This document shows, in pieces, positions 48,243-61,864 of a DNA stretch of 64,000 nucleotides. The first letter of the stretch is position 1. Each line of letters begins with the position of its first letter. A program made the translations under genes and the position numbers. The notes beneath the pieces are model-generated. The model saw only the letters and a list, made by a program, of their open reading frames with translations, was not told the DNA's origin and made no database searches. Location: positions 2,604,001 through 2,668,000 of the forward strand of contig JAFBJZ010000510.1 of assembly GCA_016785225.1 (NCBI GenBank), read 5' to 3'. Source of the stretch: Psettodes erumei. Its lineage: Eukaryota; Chordata; Actinopteri; Pleuronectiformes; Psettodidae.

Positions 48243-48417
48243 TCATCGTACCCTCCTGTTTCAGCAGCCGTCAGACTTTAATTTCCCTGTTAAAGAGCAC
48301 AGACACTCATAGTTTACTCATTTAACATAAATGATTAACATATCTTAAAAATGGTGAAAATGGAACCATAATCATCCATTTTTGCATTGATTCTTTTATC
48401 ATAACTGAAGCTCCTCA
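48243..48417 (+). repeat. Copy A of a diverged direct repeat
   Basis: Shares CGTACCCTCCTG, ACTCATAGTTT, TTAACATAAA, AATCATCCA and TTTTATCATAA-AAGCTCC in the same order and similar spacing with the segment at 52485-52643. Confidence 0.6.
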
Positions 48418-48819
48418 CCTCAACAGTTTCTTTCTTTCTTTTTGTTTCCTTCATCACTGCCTTGTGTTATTGAAGTGGCAATGATTTACATTTCATTTGT
48501 ATGTTTTATTTTTATAACTTGATTGAGTTTCCATCAGGTCACTTGCTCATGCTCGGGATGTTAAACTTAGGTTTATCTTAACTTGATGTTAACTTCATTC
48601 TAATGCAGTGTGTGTGGACATATCATAAAGCATGTGCTCTGAACACATGAAATGAAAGATTGAATATAAGAGTATAGTGTGTCATTTAACAAACAAGAAA
48701 TTACATAATTTGTTCATGCCATCATCCCAAAATCTATATCTATATTTATAATATATATTTTACCATGTGTATTCATAATTGTCAATAGCTGATATGCAGT
48801 TCTTCCTCTGTACTTCCAG

Positions 48820-49347
48820 GAGCCACCGCCCGGGGGCAGTGATGGGCTCCTGTCGTCCCTGTGCAGCGTCTTCTCCTCCGCACAGAAAAAGAGAGAGAGC
48901 AGCTGCTTCTCATATCCCCCAGCCTTTGCTCTGTCATCCTCCTCCCCCTCCTCCTCGCACAGAAAGGGGAGCACCACACCCTGTCAGCCAATCGGAGCTC
49001 GACTCCACCTTCTCCATCACATCATCTCAGTTTCCAAGGTAACAGGGCACCCCCCCCCATTTCTATACTGAAAGCTGCCGCATCATCATCATCCCTCCCT
49101 CCCATCCGTTCATCCCACCGTCCCATACTGAGAGCTGGTGGCTAGTTTAGCCCTTAGCCTCCACTCTGTTAGCTCCAACTCTCTCTCTCTAGCTCTCCCT
49201 CTCTCTGCAGTGGGATTGCCACAACATCAAAGGCACCTCCCTCTCTCTCTCCCTGCATCCTCCAGCATCCAGCAGAAAAGAGGAGGAAAAGGGAAACAAG
49301 ATGGACTAAAGGAGCAAGAGAAGAGGAAGAAGAAGAAGAGAGATGTG
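48820..49347 (+). other. Exon-like, CCAAT-bearing segment of an unidentified gene
   Basis: A 219-base block (48820-49038) lies between an acceptor (TACTTCCAG) and a donor (AAG|GTAACA) and is open in two frames. A second block (49211-49347) lies between CTCTCTGCAG and GTATGT. An NF-Y-type CCAAT box (GTCAGCCAATCGGAG) is at 48988-48992. The composition is serine/proline-rich when translated and shows no domain. It could be a promoter with 5' UTR exons of a gene to the right, or GC-rich non-genic DNA. Confidence 0.25.
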
Positions 49348-49397
49348 GTATGTAGTGCTGAACCTCCCTTCTATTTTGTGTGTGTAAAAGACAGAAG

Positions 49398-49400
<3 letters not shown>

Positions 49401-49436
<36 letters not shown>
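49401..49436 (+). repeat. (GT)n microsatellite
   Basis: About 18 GT units. Confidence 0.95.
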
Positions 49437-49439
<3 letters not shown>

Positions 49440-52400
49440 TTGGGGCTAATCCTCCATGGTATGCTGATTCAGTGAGCGGTCTGATGCTAATGCTCCACGG
49501 ATGATGCAGGGAAAGACAGAGAGAAAGCGATAAAGGGAAGGCAGAGGGAGGTGACTCCCAGTCCCTCTCTCCCTCTCGGAGCTTTTGTTATGGAGGCCTG
49601 CTCTGCAGAAGAGCTCACTCTGCCTGCTGCATACAGAAAGAGGCCAGCACCTCTCATCTCTGTTCCCAGCCTCCTCTCAGCGGGGCTGCTACTGGCTCCC
49701 AGTCTCTTTCGCTGGATTCAAACGCTGCTTTCTGTGGTCGTTCACAGTTCAGACTTTGAGGGATAAGTGAAGTCTTTACAAAACAAACATCTAAAGGGTT
49801 AATTGGCTGTTTTGAAAGGCCGCACTCCTCAAGGTGGGGCAGAAAAATCTGCTGTTGTAGAGGGGGTCAAGCTAACAGTGCGCACTTTGAGACACGACGG
49901 CGGTAGTTGTGTGAGGGATGAAAAAAAACAGATGAATTTGAGAGAAACATTCACACAGACCTTTTCCATCTGACAGTTTGGCTTGTCGTACCAGTTAAAG
50001 CACAGGTGAACTGAAATCTGTTTCATATGTGCCACAGTACACGAAACCAGGAACAACACCGGAAGTGGCTCATCTGAGCGGAGTGTTTTCATTGTTGTTG
50101 TTTGCTAAAAATTGTGGAAAAATGTGATTGATAAGTAATCAGTTTTCACAGTTGCACATGTCAACACACGTGTGTGTGGGGAACACATTTACTGGTAAAA
50201 CCTGAGATCTGAAAACGACGACGCCGCTAAAAAGAGAATGTTCTCTGTTCGTCACCCAGCGCTGTGACACGTTGCTCTTATCAGTCACCGTAAGTCGAAT
50301 CGATGAGATGAATCAGATCCTGATGCTTCCCGTTCAGTTCGCTTATTGAGTTTGCCGTTTTGGTTTGCTGAGTCACACAGCACACCTGCTTCTATTTTCC
50401 ATATTATGCTGCAGGCAACCCTGAATAATCTGTCATTGGACAGGAAACCTGCACACACAACTGTGTTTATGTTTAGACTCACCACTCACCTGTGTTTTGT
50501 CGAACATTTTAAACATGGAAATTTGTGTCAGACCTCTCTGATGTCCCATTGTTAGATGTCTCATCAGCAGTGTCACTGTGGCGAGGTGTAGTTCTCTTGA
50601 ATCCTTAAAGAAGTCTCTGTTTACCAGTGAGTGTTGTGTGACCTCAGCTTTGTTGTCTGTTTAGATTTTCAGAGTTTAGTCCTCAGCGATATGTCTCCTG
50701 ATCTTGTGTCATACTGTAGAGGAGTTTTTCAGACTGGAGAGATGCTTCTGGTTTGTCTCACCAACCGGCTTTGTTTGTTCATATCCTTGAGGAAACAAGA
50801 AAAGGAATTAAGGAAAGTAGATGGCATGTGGGACAGATTCTGGGACAGTTCGCTCATGTGGTATATAAAAGTCTGCATCAGTCACAGATGAAGTGGCACT
50901 TGCACAGATTTGGTTGGAAAGCTAATCATAAAAAAGATAACTTCTTTTATTTGTTTCCAAATTGGAAATTGAACAAGAGAAATGTGACAAATGAGTCAAA
51001 GCCATCCAGACTTTGTAGTGATCTTCCTATTGTGTACAAAGTCAGCCTGATAAATGTCTTTGTTACTTTTACGCAGCGGGTTCTCTGCACTTTTTGTCTG
51101 ATGGCTAGCTCCCAGCATGCAAAGGGAAAGAGAACGCTGGCAGCGAAATGAGGAGGGTTTTAAGGGGAAATATGATAACGATATATATTCACGTTAATGA
51201 CTGCGGAGCAGTACAGTATGAGTGTCCACTGCAGCTCTGCTTTTTCCACCCCACAGGATGTAATGTAACTACGTCTGGGGCTGTTAAACTGTGGGGTGAG
51301 TGGCTGCAGGGCAGCACAGGGGCGAGGAAGGTCAAAGTGCGGGTACAGGCTTCTCCTGTTACAGATCATTTACAGGATTAATAAATCCACACTGAGACAA
51401 ACACTGAGGAGTGGGACCCTGACTGCGGTTTGCAGCTGCTGTAGTGGACACGATGCTTCTGTTGCTGTGGTCTCAGACAGTCTGAACACATGACACCATG
51501 AATGTTACGGGTGATAGTTTCCTCCTCTTCTCTCTTCTGTTTGCTGCTTTTAGGTGCGTTTCCTGTTGCCTAGAGTGTGTTAGGTTTGTGTATATACGGG
51601 ACACACAGGATGTTAACTGAATACAGTATCTGTGTGAACAGGGCTGTGTTGTAGTTTTGTAATTCTTTCAGGAGGACTTTGTCTGTCTGTCTTTGTCAGG
51701 TGTGGGTTTTTTTCATCTGGTGAAAAGGGCTGGATGTTTCTGAAGACGGCTGTGTTCGCTGACACGTGGCTTCAGTCAGGCCGGCGTGATGATGATTGGC
51801 ATGAACACAGGAGACTCACTTCAGCTCGTAGACTGTTGCTTTGTTTTTATTTTTTCATTTTGATAGGATATAAATACAAATAAACCTTCTCTCTGTCTCG
51901 ACCTGTGCTCGCCCAGGTCCCTGACCTCAGCATTTCCTACTTGGTGTCCTGCCTCCCTGTACTACCAGAGTCACACTTTAGTGATGGATAATGAGTGAGA
52001 GGAGCTGGCTCTCCCAGCGGCGGGGGGGGGCAGACACCCTCGGGATCATCTGTAATTAGCCAGGAGCTGTTTGCATATACTGAAGTCAATTCAGGTGAAC
52101 TACTTAACAAACACACGTGGAGGTGTTTTACGGAAGGAACGCTTGAAAAAGCACAATGAATTGTGAAGAAATAATCAGGTTTTCTTTTTATCCAGAACTC
52201 TGGAAATTTTTGCCTTTCCCAAAGTAAATACACGTACTGTGGGGACTCACTGTCACCTTCTCATCTTAATTTATGATGTGGGAGTTAAAGCTCCTCGGCT
52301 CACCGTGACAGGATCATACCAACAGAAGCGTACTGCTCGTACTGCTGCCAAAACATGTCAGAAACCAGAAAGCATTCTTGACCCTCCGGTGGTCTGGTCT

Positions 52401-52484
52401 GGTCTGTTGCCTCAGCATCTCCACAGTGTCTCCCCTGCAGAGCCAACGCCCTGCATCCCCAGCCCGGGGGTACGACAGCGCATC

Positions 52485-52643
52485 CCCGTACCCTCCTGCT
52501 CCAGCGTCTGTCACTGTTACAGCTCAGACGCTCACAGTTTGAATCATTCAACATAAAGAGAGTCAATATTCTACAGCTGATGAAAGTAGAGGTGTAATCA
52601 TCCACCTGTTGAATTGATTCATTTTTATCATAAATTAAGCTCC
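52485..52643 (+). repeat. Copy B of a diverged direct repeat
   Basis: Matches the segment at 48243-48417 in word order (CGTACCCTCCTGCTCCAGC, ACGCTCACAGTTT, TTCAACATAAA, AATCATCCACC, TTTTTATCATAA and AAGCTCC). Probably two copies of one old mobile element or a local duplication. Confidence 0.6.
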
Positions 52644-52765
52644 AGAGTTCATCAGTCTGTAGAAAACGGAATGGAATATAATTGCTTTGGCAGCAACAAT
52701 CAATATAAAATACTTTAAATTACAGCAATCAGATTGAATTGAATGCACTTTCCTGGGTCTGACAT

Positions 52766-52802
<37 letters not shown>
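52766..52802 (+). repeat. (TAC)n trinucleotide repeat
   Basis: About 12 units. Confidence 0.95.
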
Positions 52803-54236
52803 GCCACCACTATTAGTACTGCTGAGAGGTAAACAAGATCAGCAGTGTGTCTACTACAGGAGATATTCAGTATTCAACAGTACAATTTTCTTTTTTCACC
52901 TTTTAGGCAAATACAGGTCGTATCACTGCACATACAAATGATTAGTGGTTTGTAAAACTGAATTAAGGAAGTGAACATAAAAAACACAAAGTGGATCACC
53001 AGCATCAGTTCATGTTGGCCTTCCATGGGAACAAGTAACTGTTTCTAAAAGTAAACTTCAGCCACCACTGAACAGAAGACGTATTCAGTGTTGGTGAGTA
53101 TGAGCAGAGCTGAACCGCTCTTTGTTCACTGAGGCTGTCATGTTAACCACATGCACATACGCACGCACAATGTTAAACGCTCACACCATTCAGCGAGAGA
53201 GAGAGAGAGACCCCCCGATTCAACAAGAGATCCGAGGGGCCCCCGACCTCCTTCAGCACACAATGGTGCGGCAGACTCAGTCAGCTGTGTGTGTCTGTGT
53301 GGAATGGGTGTAGCGCATGATGAGGATCAGGGTTCAGGGTTATCCTGCTTCTCTCTGGAGACCAGATCTCAGTAACCCTCCCTCGGATGGGGGATGGTGG
53401 GACAGCAGCAGGTGAAACAGTGCGAATAAAGTAATTGAGGTTTGACCAGCAGCTTCAGCTGGGCTCCATATTGAACTGTAACCCTGATACAAACATGTGA
53501 ACATGAAAACATGTTTGTTATGATGAAATGTTGGGCGATGAGGACTTTGAGCGCAGCGTTAAAGGTCACTGGAGTCGGTTTTAATGCAGAATATACAAAA
53601 ATCCTCTTTTGTTAGAAAAAACAACTTGAATTGTGAATTTGACTAAGTGTGATTTATGACTCCACTTTTGTGTCTTGGTAGTTTAGAAGCTATTTTGGAC
53701 CACAGCACGGTACTTCATGATTTGCTGGTACCACGTTTCCCTGGATAAAATCAGAAACATTATTGGTTTCATCCATCATCCAGTGGAGGGTTATACAGAA
53801 TCTTCAAAGATATTTCCTTGTTCTCACAGATGTCATCTGTCTTTTAAAATAAGAATAAAAAATCCTGGGCCATGGTAACCTCAGGGCTGGCTGTAAGTGT
53901 CTGTGTTGTTGAACAAAATATGGGCGTCACAACTGTTCCAGTGTGGGTCAGCTGGTCCTTTCTCATTTGTGTTTGGTTGACGTTTGTCTCAGTCTTCGCT
54001 CTGATGTTATCCAGTCTGTGTTGTAGCTTCCACCTGTTAATCCCATGTTCTCACTTTCCTTATGATGTATCCTCTTTTCTTATCCCTCTATCCTTTCCTG
54101 TAGACTCCTCTCATCCTCTGCTTTCATCTTCCCATCACACGCTTCTCTCACCTCCTTCATATTTTCTTGTCTCTCTCTTCTCCTCTTTCTTTTTGCCATT
54201 TTCTCTTCTGGTGGCAGCTCTTGTTCCAGCTCGCCA

Positions 54237-54275
54237 CTTCTCCTCCTCCTCCTCCTCCTCCTCCTCCTCCTCCTC
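54237..54275 (+). repeat. (TCC)n trinucleotide repeat in a pyrimidine-rich stretch
   Basis: About 12 units within a C/T-rich segment from about 54020 to 54280. Confidence 0.95.
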
Positions 54276-57200
54276 AGTATCGATAACATCTGCTCTGACC
54301 TCAGGGTGTGGCAGTGAGCGCTCAGTCCTGGGCTGCTGTTTCCGACACAGCAGCACACAACCGAAGGACACTGGCTGGGGTTTGCCGTTATTTAAATTTC
54401 CTGGTTTCACTAACAGATTGAGATTGTGGTGACCAGGAAATTTAAACTCTGAATGTCCTGTTTTGTTCAGTGGAGCACCCTAATCTTAATCCCATTGTCT
54501 CTGTATGGCTATGTAGGATACGCAGAGGTCTGCAGCACCTAAGGGTGAAACTTGTAGGATGTGTATACATAGATATTTTGCTGACATACAGTGTAGCTGT
54601 GACTTAATCCCACCCTGATGTGCAGATCTGCATGACACGTTGTTCACATTTGGGAGGGGTGAGGCGCGAACGTGGGCTCCTTTGTCAATCATGATTACCC
54701 ATCACACCCTTCTCTCGTCATGTATCGGTACGCAGAGATGTGTACAACCTGCTCAATGGAAAGATGAAACATTTGCATCCAGGCTGGTTCAGTCAGCCAG
54801 TTCTTGTGACAGAGAGGCCGGCACGCCAATATCTGGAAAAAAGAGATTATTGAACACACACACAAATCGACCAGTTATCTGACGAAGCGCAGCAGGCACA
54901 GTCGCTCTGAGGAGCAGATACTGCTGAGCGGCTTCCTGCCCTGCTTAACACAATTATGTATTTTTAGAAATTCTTTAGAAAATAACATTTAAAATAATGT
55001 GTACCAGCTAAACGATACAATTAAAAAAAAATCAGTCAAATATGTTCACAATGAGTTGACAGGAAGAAATTCTGACAGCAGCCGTTCTGTTGGAGCTGAG
55101 TGCCATCTCTTATCTTTCAGTTCTACAAATGTTTTCTTGCATACTTACTGTTAAGAATATTGATAAAGATTCTGTTAATATCCACATGTAGAGATGGATA
55201 CACATGTATGTTTTTGGATGTTTGGCATTGATCCAGAAGAAATGACTCAGTATTGGAGGTAAAATCTTTGCTTTTCCAAATCTGCATTAGATCCTTCCTT
55301 TCTCTGCTTCATCTTTTAAATGATCTCTTGTACTGATAGGGTTCTGTCTTATCTGCTTGTTACTTGCAGTGCTGACGTATGTCAGCCATTAGTGAAGATA
55401 TTTTTGGCTCTGTGCGGCTGCTGTGTTTTAGTAAAACAAAAATGTAATTACAAGATGGGATAAAATCAACTTAAATCATCTCTGTCAGTGCGTTTAACCA
55501 TTAATCTAAAGTAAAGTCTCTGGGATGTACATTTAAAGTGAATTCGAATGTGTGTTTAAAAGAGTTTCAGTGATGATCCCATCAGTAACAGGGAGGGGCG
55601 AGTGTAATCTCTGATGTAACGGTTGTACTGATGCCCTGACAGATTTCAAGCAGGAACTGTTTTTGAAAACTCTTCTTGGTGGTGGTCCAACATCTGAAAC
55701 GTTGCAGCTGAGTTGGGCTTTGTCTGTGTTTGATATGTCTGGAAATAATGTAAATATCATGTTCAGTGAAGCCTCGATGATGTGATGGTGGTGTTGGCTG
55801 ACCTTTTAGTGAGGGCTCTGTCAGTTTTTCTGGTTTGTCAGGATTAGCAACAAAATGGATTTAGAGGCTACAAAGTGCATTAAACAGCAGTTTGTTCGTC
55901 TTTCACATTATGTTTTAGTTTTATTTTAGCTTTAGTTTTGAAGTAGTTGTCATTCTACTGGTTTCTTCATTGTGTAGTTTTTGTTGTTATGGGGGAAAGA
56001 TTTTTTTTTTTTAAATATCCGAGCCAATTATCAAGAGTAGTATGTAGTATATCTAAAATGTTACTGGATAATGTAAGATAACAGATAATGTTAATAATGC
56101 CTTTGACGTGTTGCATGAAGTAAATTGACATTATTTGCAAAGTCGTATGAACCAAGTGTTCCATTACAAAACACTGTGTCATCGATCAGGTGGGGAGGCA
56201 GCCAATCAAATGGTGGATTGTCGCCCGGCTGTGGTGTGATGGCGTGTCGACCCCAGGCAGGGTTATTGTAGGAACTGCATAAAAACAGAGTCACAGACAG
56301 ATTGTAAAAGCAAATAATCCCTCCCTCTCTCTCTGTCTGCGACAACACCTCTTATTGGCTTGGCTGATTCCAGGTCAGCCTTTATCAGATGATTGAAGCA
56401 GTTTGTGCAGAGTGTGGCATAGCTCGGATTTTATCAGATCACTCCGTGTGTGATAATGTCAGCACTCTGCAAGGAAACACTGAGCTGTAATAATACCCAT
56501 AATTACTGAGAGGAGAAAAAAACACACTAATGGTTCGGTCAGGTTCCAGTGGGAGTCCAGAGTTGAAAGTGAAGGACGGTAATGTAATATTGAAGAATAA
56601 GACAGCCAAACCACTGCAGATGAATGGATATGATATTGGCCATTATGAGCATACACAGGACATGTGTCGACCTGTGTATGATTGACCGGTGTAGTAATAA
56701 ACTGTTATTGATTAATTCATAATCATTCCCTGTTGAAAGGTTTGTATGCACATGTGTGTGAGTTAAAAATACATTAATGTTAAAAGAGGTTTTACAAAAT
56801 AACATACAACCTTGATATATTAGATAATTTAACCCTGTAGATCCAGATAAACAGTAAAGGTATGTATACATACTGTGTATGTATGATTATCTAATTACTG
56901 TGTAGTTATTTTTATATTGAAGGATTAATAGTTGCATTATATATCATACATGCATTGTTCTATATTGATAAATGATCAACTAAAACTAAGTTAACCAAAT
57001 CCCGTCGTGCTGCTCTCTCACACACAGGCCTATCCACAGAGTACGTCACCAGTTTGGATTCTTTTTTCAGCCCTTCAAACCAGAATTCAGCATTACTTCT
57101 CCCGCTCTGACTCCTGTATACCTGCTTCCTGTTTTTCAGTCACATTTTTATCATTTGCCTCAATCTTGGCCACAACATATGACTGAGTTAGATTTTTTTA

Positions 57201-57345
57201 CTATCTTTTTATTTATTTTTACCACTGCTTGTTCCTCATCTCCTTCATCAGAAACAGAGTTAGAGCGAGAGACAGAGAAGGAAAGATTAACAACACGTCT
57301 ATGATACATTATTCATACTGGGGCTGGGCTGGAGGACCCCTGGGA

Positions 57346-57346
57346 G

Positions 57347-57374
<28 letters not shown>
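57346..57374 (+). repeat. (CA)n microsatellite
   Basis: About 14 units. Confidence 0.95.
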
Positions 57375-57377
<3 letters not shown>

Positions 57378-58782
57378 GTTACTCCTCTGTGACTGCAGGC
57401 TGTGGCTCTATTTTCTTCCTCCACATCGTGCTCTCCACCGTTTTCCTTCAGGTCCTGGCGTCCTTCTCTCTGCCTGTAACAGTAACACACAGCGTTTGGT
57501 TTGCTGTGAATAATTTAAAGTCACGATGGACCCTGGGTCTGTGACTGTGCCATGTGTCTGTGGGTGTGGCCCGTCCTGGAGAGAGAGGAGAAATTATTAC
57601 TATTTATGTTTTGAGAGGGTGAAAGTAGAGCATGAATAAGCTGTTCAGTAAACAGTTACTCAACAGTATATTTATCATCAGAACATTGTATTTACATTAC
57701 AGCACATCTCAACCCACAGAAAAATTAAATCAGCAAATCCACAATCACATACACAAATGGCTATAATAGATAACACTTTAGTTGCAGTTTAGGGTCATTT
57801 TCATAATCTCCAGAATCTGGATAAATGTGGAAGATGCCCTTTTCTCAGTTTGAGATTTCAGCTGATAAAACAGCTGTCGTGTTACTCCCACAGTGTGGCT
57901 TTAATCTCCCAAAAAGACAGATGAATCAGATCTGGTGTCAGACTCCAGACTGCTGATTCACAAACAGCCACGACACTTGGAGTCATGCGGCGCTGAGGAT
58001 TAGACGTCAGAGAGGCTGCTCAACAAGGTGATTCCTGTAACGCTTGCAAGACCTGAAAGTGAGGGGTGTTTTAAACGATTTAAGGACTGTGTGTTTGTGA
58101 GAGACTGAGGCATTTGATGACAGAAGGTTAGACAGTGAAGCTGAGGAGGTGGGGCTTGATGTTGTTGGAAATATTGTGATGCAGTTTGGTGTCATAATAC
58201 CAAAACGATTTGTTTTCCAGTGTTGCACTGAGAGAAATGTAAAGTTTTCCTTCAAAACCCTTTTTCTACTGTGACAAAAAGAGCCAATGTTCTCACATAG
58301 TTGCACAAAAAACTCAATTTTGACCAAATTTAGATGCAAATGCTGACTGAGATTATTTCAAGATAAGTGAACAAATGGTGAGTGTGACAGGTTTGAGAAC
58401 TTCAGTAGGCACCAGTCAAAGTGAAGTGACTGAGCTGCTTTTATTCTCACAGGAAGTTAACTCGGAAGCACTTAACTTTTCTTAGTCTCTAAATAAACCA
58501 TTAACCATGAATTAGTTTAACTGGACGTTTTGTCCGATTTTTTTTCAGAGCGTAATTATTACATTTTTTTTAATAGATTAGAGATAAATTCAGTTGTGTC
58601 TGTAGGGCAGCAGAGTTATATACTGTGTGTGTGAGTGTAGATACAGTATAAACTGTATATATGTGGGTATGTGTGATAACGCACTCACGTGTCCAGCCTA
58701 TGTCCCTGTTTGCATCGCTGTAGGAAAATGACCTATTTACCGCACACTGCCTAATGAAGTCATTAACTCACGGCTGAGTTTA

Positions 58783-58784
<2 letters not shown>

Positions 58785-58822
<38 letters not shown>
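58785..58822 (+). repeat. (GT)n microsatellite
   Basis: About 19 units. Confidence 0.95.
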
Positions 58823-58825
<3 letters not shown>

Positions 58826-61644
58826 CTCACTTTTTAAACTGCTGTTTTGCTGTTGGTGAGAGTAGAGTCTTTTTATCTTTATTGCTCCAAACACAGTGTA
58901 AACTGGAAAGAACATAATATTATTCAGCAATCTGTTTCCAAAAAGAGAGGAGGACTCTTGTTAGAGAAGACATTTAACATAATTGATTTTTTTACAGATT
59001 ATTCTACAATGATAAAGTCAAACTAAACAGAAGAAACATTGGTTCACAGAGGTCAAAGGTGTCAAATAACGGCTTGTTATGAAGAGTCGTCATCATCAAT
59101 CTTCTCACTGCTGGGAGGAAAGATAATTGATCTGAGTCATGTGACTGTCATAGCAGTCTTCCTCCTCCCATCATCTTCCTCGTTCTGTCCTCTCCTCTCT
59201 GTTTTCCTCCTCGCTCCACACAGTGCAGGCTCTGTCTCCCTCACCACACCCACCCACCACCCCTGCCTCCCTGGGGTTCATGTGGCTGATGAGGTCATAC
59301 TGAATGCTGGTGATGTCATATCTATTCCTGCCCACTGACCTCATCCTGACACACAGGAAGTATATTGTTTCTGGGAAAGACAGAGGGCGGATATTTGTAG
59401 CTTTAGAGAGGAATAGCTTTTAAAGCAGGGTAAGTCAAGAAATAAATTATTCATTAACATGAATTGCACTTTACCTTAAGTCCTCTAATTTAGCACTTGG
59501 TGTAAGCAGTGTATAAACATTTAATTTAGTTTCCCACAGAATTTAATGTTGTTTTAAGCAGCTCTGAGGACCGTTCTAAGTGTTTATTAATCTAAGTAGA
59601 TAACTTCAGACTGGATTGACTTCACACGGCCACATAGACACAACTCATCATGTTTTCCCACCTAAAACACTAAAATTATTTTATGAATTTAATATAAAGT
59701 TGAAAAATCAAGTTAAAACCTTTTCTAATCCCACAGAGCAAAGTAAAATCCTCAGTCGTCCAGTGTACCAACAAATTTGGTGATTTTCTAATCTTTGTTA
59801 AAGATTAGTTCTGAAATTCTAAAGTGACGTTTCTTGTGTTCATGACAAAAAAATAATATCTAGCTTTCCTAAAGTAAGTGGACAAATGTTCAGCTTCTCA
59901 AGATAATCAATCATATTAAAACTCATTCACTTACTTATTCATATTTATTATCATATTATTATTATGATTGATTTTATTTTTTGCATAGGGACAAGTACAA
60001 AAAGTACAAAACAAATGCCAGATACTTACCATAGGATTAATGTAGGTGGGGTAACTTGCAGTTTGGTTTTTCAAGTTCATAAAAGTGTGGTAGTTTCATC
60101 AGTGAGCTCGAGCATCTCCTCGTCTAGTGAAACTTCGAAAGAATGAGAGTGAATCCACCGTGTTCTTGGTGTTTAAGAATGTTAATGAGCAACAGCTCCA
60201 CACTCCGCCCAGAGTTTATGGACATTTATGATGACATCTGAACAGCAGATGAGTGTCATTACAGCTCAGGGAGTCTTCTACTTGGGAGAACGAGAGGAAT
60301 GAGCTTTTGTGCTGTTGGACTTTTATTAAAAATCAAATGTCCATTCACTAACAGCGATGGCTCAAGCCAAATGTGAGGCTGGGCATCTGTCACCCACGCC
60401 CCTCTTTTAGGTACCAGCTCCTTGTTGTGTCTCAGCTGGTTGCAGTCCTTCTCCAGTTCTCAATAACCCACGTCTGCATCATGTTCCCCACCCTCCAAGT
60501 TAGTTTGTGTTGCCGTCATGCAAATTTCCTGCCTGCATCTGTGCCATGTGGAAGAATTCAAAGCGTCATCCAAATGAACAACATAGCCATAACAACACAT
60601 GTTTTTCTGTTGTCATACAATGCACAGCCTACACTGACAGCACCTCATGTACAATTTCTCAAGTGGATAAATGATCTGGTGTTGTAATGTAATGTTGTTT
60701 TCGACACAGTCCTTCCTGTAACACAACTTGTTCAGTCAGGAGTGGATGAGGTGTTTCTGTAGTCCCAACAAACTCCAAACTCAAAGTGAGACACGAGACA
60801 TGAGTAAGACTTGACCGTCCTGTTGAACCAGTGTAAAAAGTTACGCCTCGTGCTGACATCCTGTCCTCAGGTGAACTGGACTGAACTGGGTTAATAATGC
60901 TGTGAGGCAGACTGGGCTCATCACTGATTTGTTTTTTTTTTTTTTGGTTCTGCTTATCTCCTGACATCATTTCTCTGCTTCACTGTTGCTGATGCCGATC
61001 AATGCGGAGCCTGAGCCCCACCCTCTGCACGGCATCACCCTGACTGCTGCTGCTGGTTGCAGGGTCACTCTGTGGCTAACAGACGGGGCATGAGATTTCA
61101 CAGCCTGATACAGGAGGGTCATATTGTTTTTTATAAGTTTTGAAGGCGTGGCCATAATTTGTCTTTTCTTGTTTTGCTTTTGTACTTCATGGTAAATCTG
61201 AGCAGGAGAAACATTCATGTGTACAGTACATGTTCTGTATGTGTTTGATTGTCAACAGTTAAAGTGACAAGTACAATCTGATTCATTCATTGGCATCATG
61301 TGATCATGCGAAGTAACAGCAGTGAACATCTTCAACTTTTAATATGCTACTGACAAAGTCTCCAGTTTCAGGTCTACCACAGGTGTTGCTGTAAAAGAAG
61401 TAATTAACAGCTCACTAAATAATTTTAAAAGTATTTTAGTTCAGTGAAGAAAAATGTATTACAGGCGATTACTGTATATACTTCAGCCACATTTTAATCA
61501 TTAGGCTTGTGAGGTTAAAAAAATAAATTACATTAACTGATCTACATCTAAAACAGTCTGACACCACTCAGTGAATGTGCCAAATATATGTACTGTATAG
61601 TTTTATACATTTTTTAATAAATTTTTTTATACATTTATACATTT

Positions 61645-61676
61645 TGAGACAGCCATCTTAATCTGCCTTTTTGTTT
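61645..61676 (-). repeat. Short displaced copy of TRIM-like coding sequence
   Basis: Bases 61645-61670 are identical over 26 positions to 62998-63023 inside the TRIM-like coding region, followed by one mismatch and five more matching bases. The fragment sits between T-rich TTTATACATTT words. It is too short to code for anything and looks like a templated insertion or a gene remnant. Confidence 0.7.
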
Positions 61677-61839
61677 TTTATACATTTTTTTTTCAAATGA
61701 TGTTCATCTTAACTCTTTAATTCTTTTGCTGGGAGTCAGGTGCATATTTTATTGAGAGCATGAATAAAACATTTTATTTGTCTTGTTCACTGCGTCTGGT
61801 GATGCTTAAAAAAGATCTAAAGCTACCGCTATGTTGTGT

Positions 61840-61864
61840 ATGTGTGTGTGTGTGTGTGTGTGTG
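61840..61864 (+). repeat. (GT)n microsatellite
   Basis: About 12 units followed by a short GA run. Confidence 0.9.

Noticed and set aside
52239..52556. Possible exon after a CCCCTGCAG acceptor near 52439
   Set aside because: Part of it belongs to a repeat copy (52485-52643), no donor or similarity supports it, and codon use is not coding-like.
53872..54432. 186-codon open frame starting with a true ATG, with hydrophobic stretches and poly-Ser
   Set aside because: Pyrimidine-rich low-complexity DNA with a (TCC)n repeat gives Leu/Ser/Phe-rich translation. There is no splice context or family similarity.
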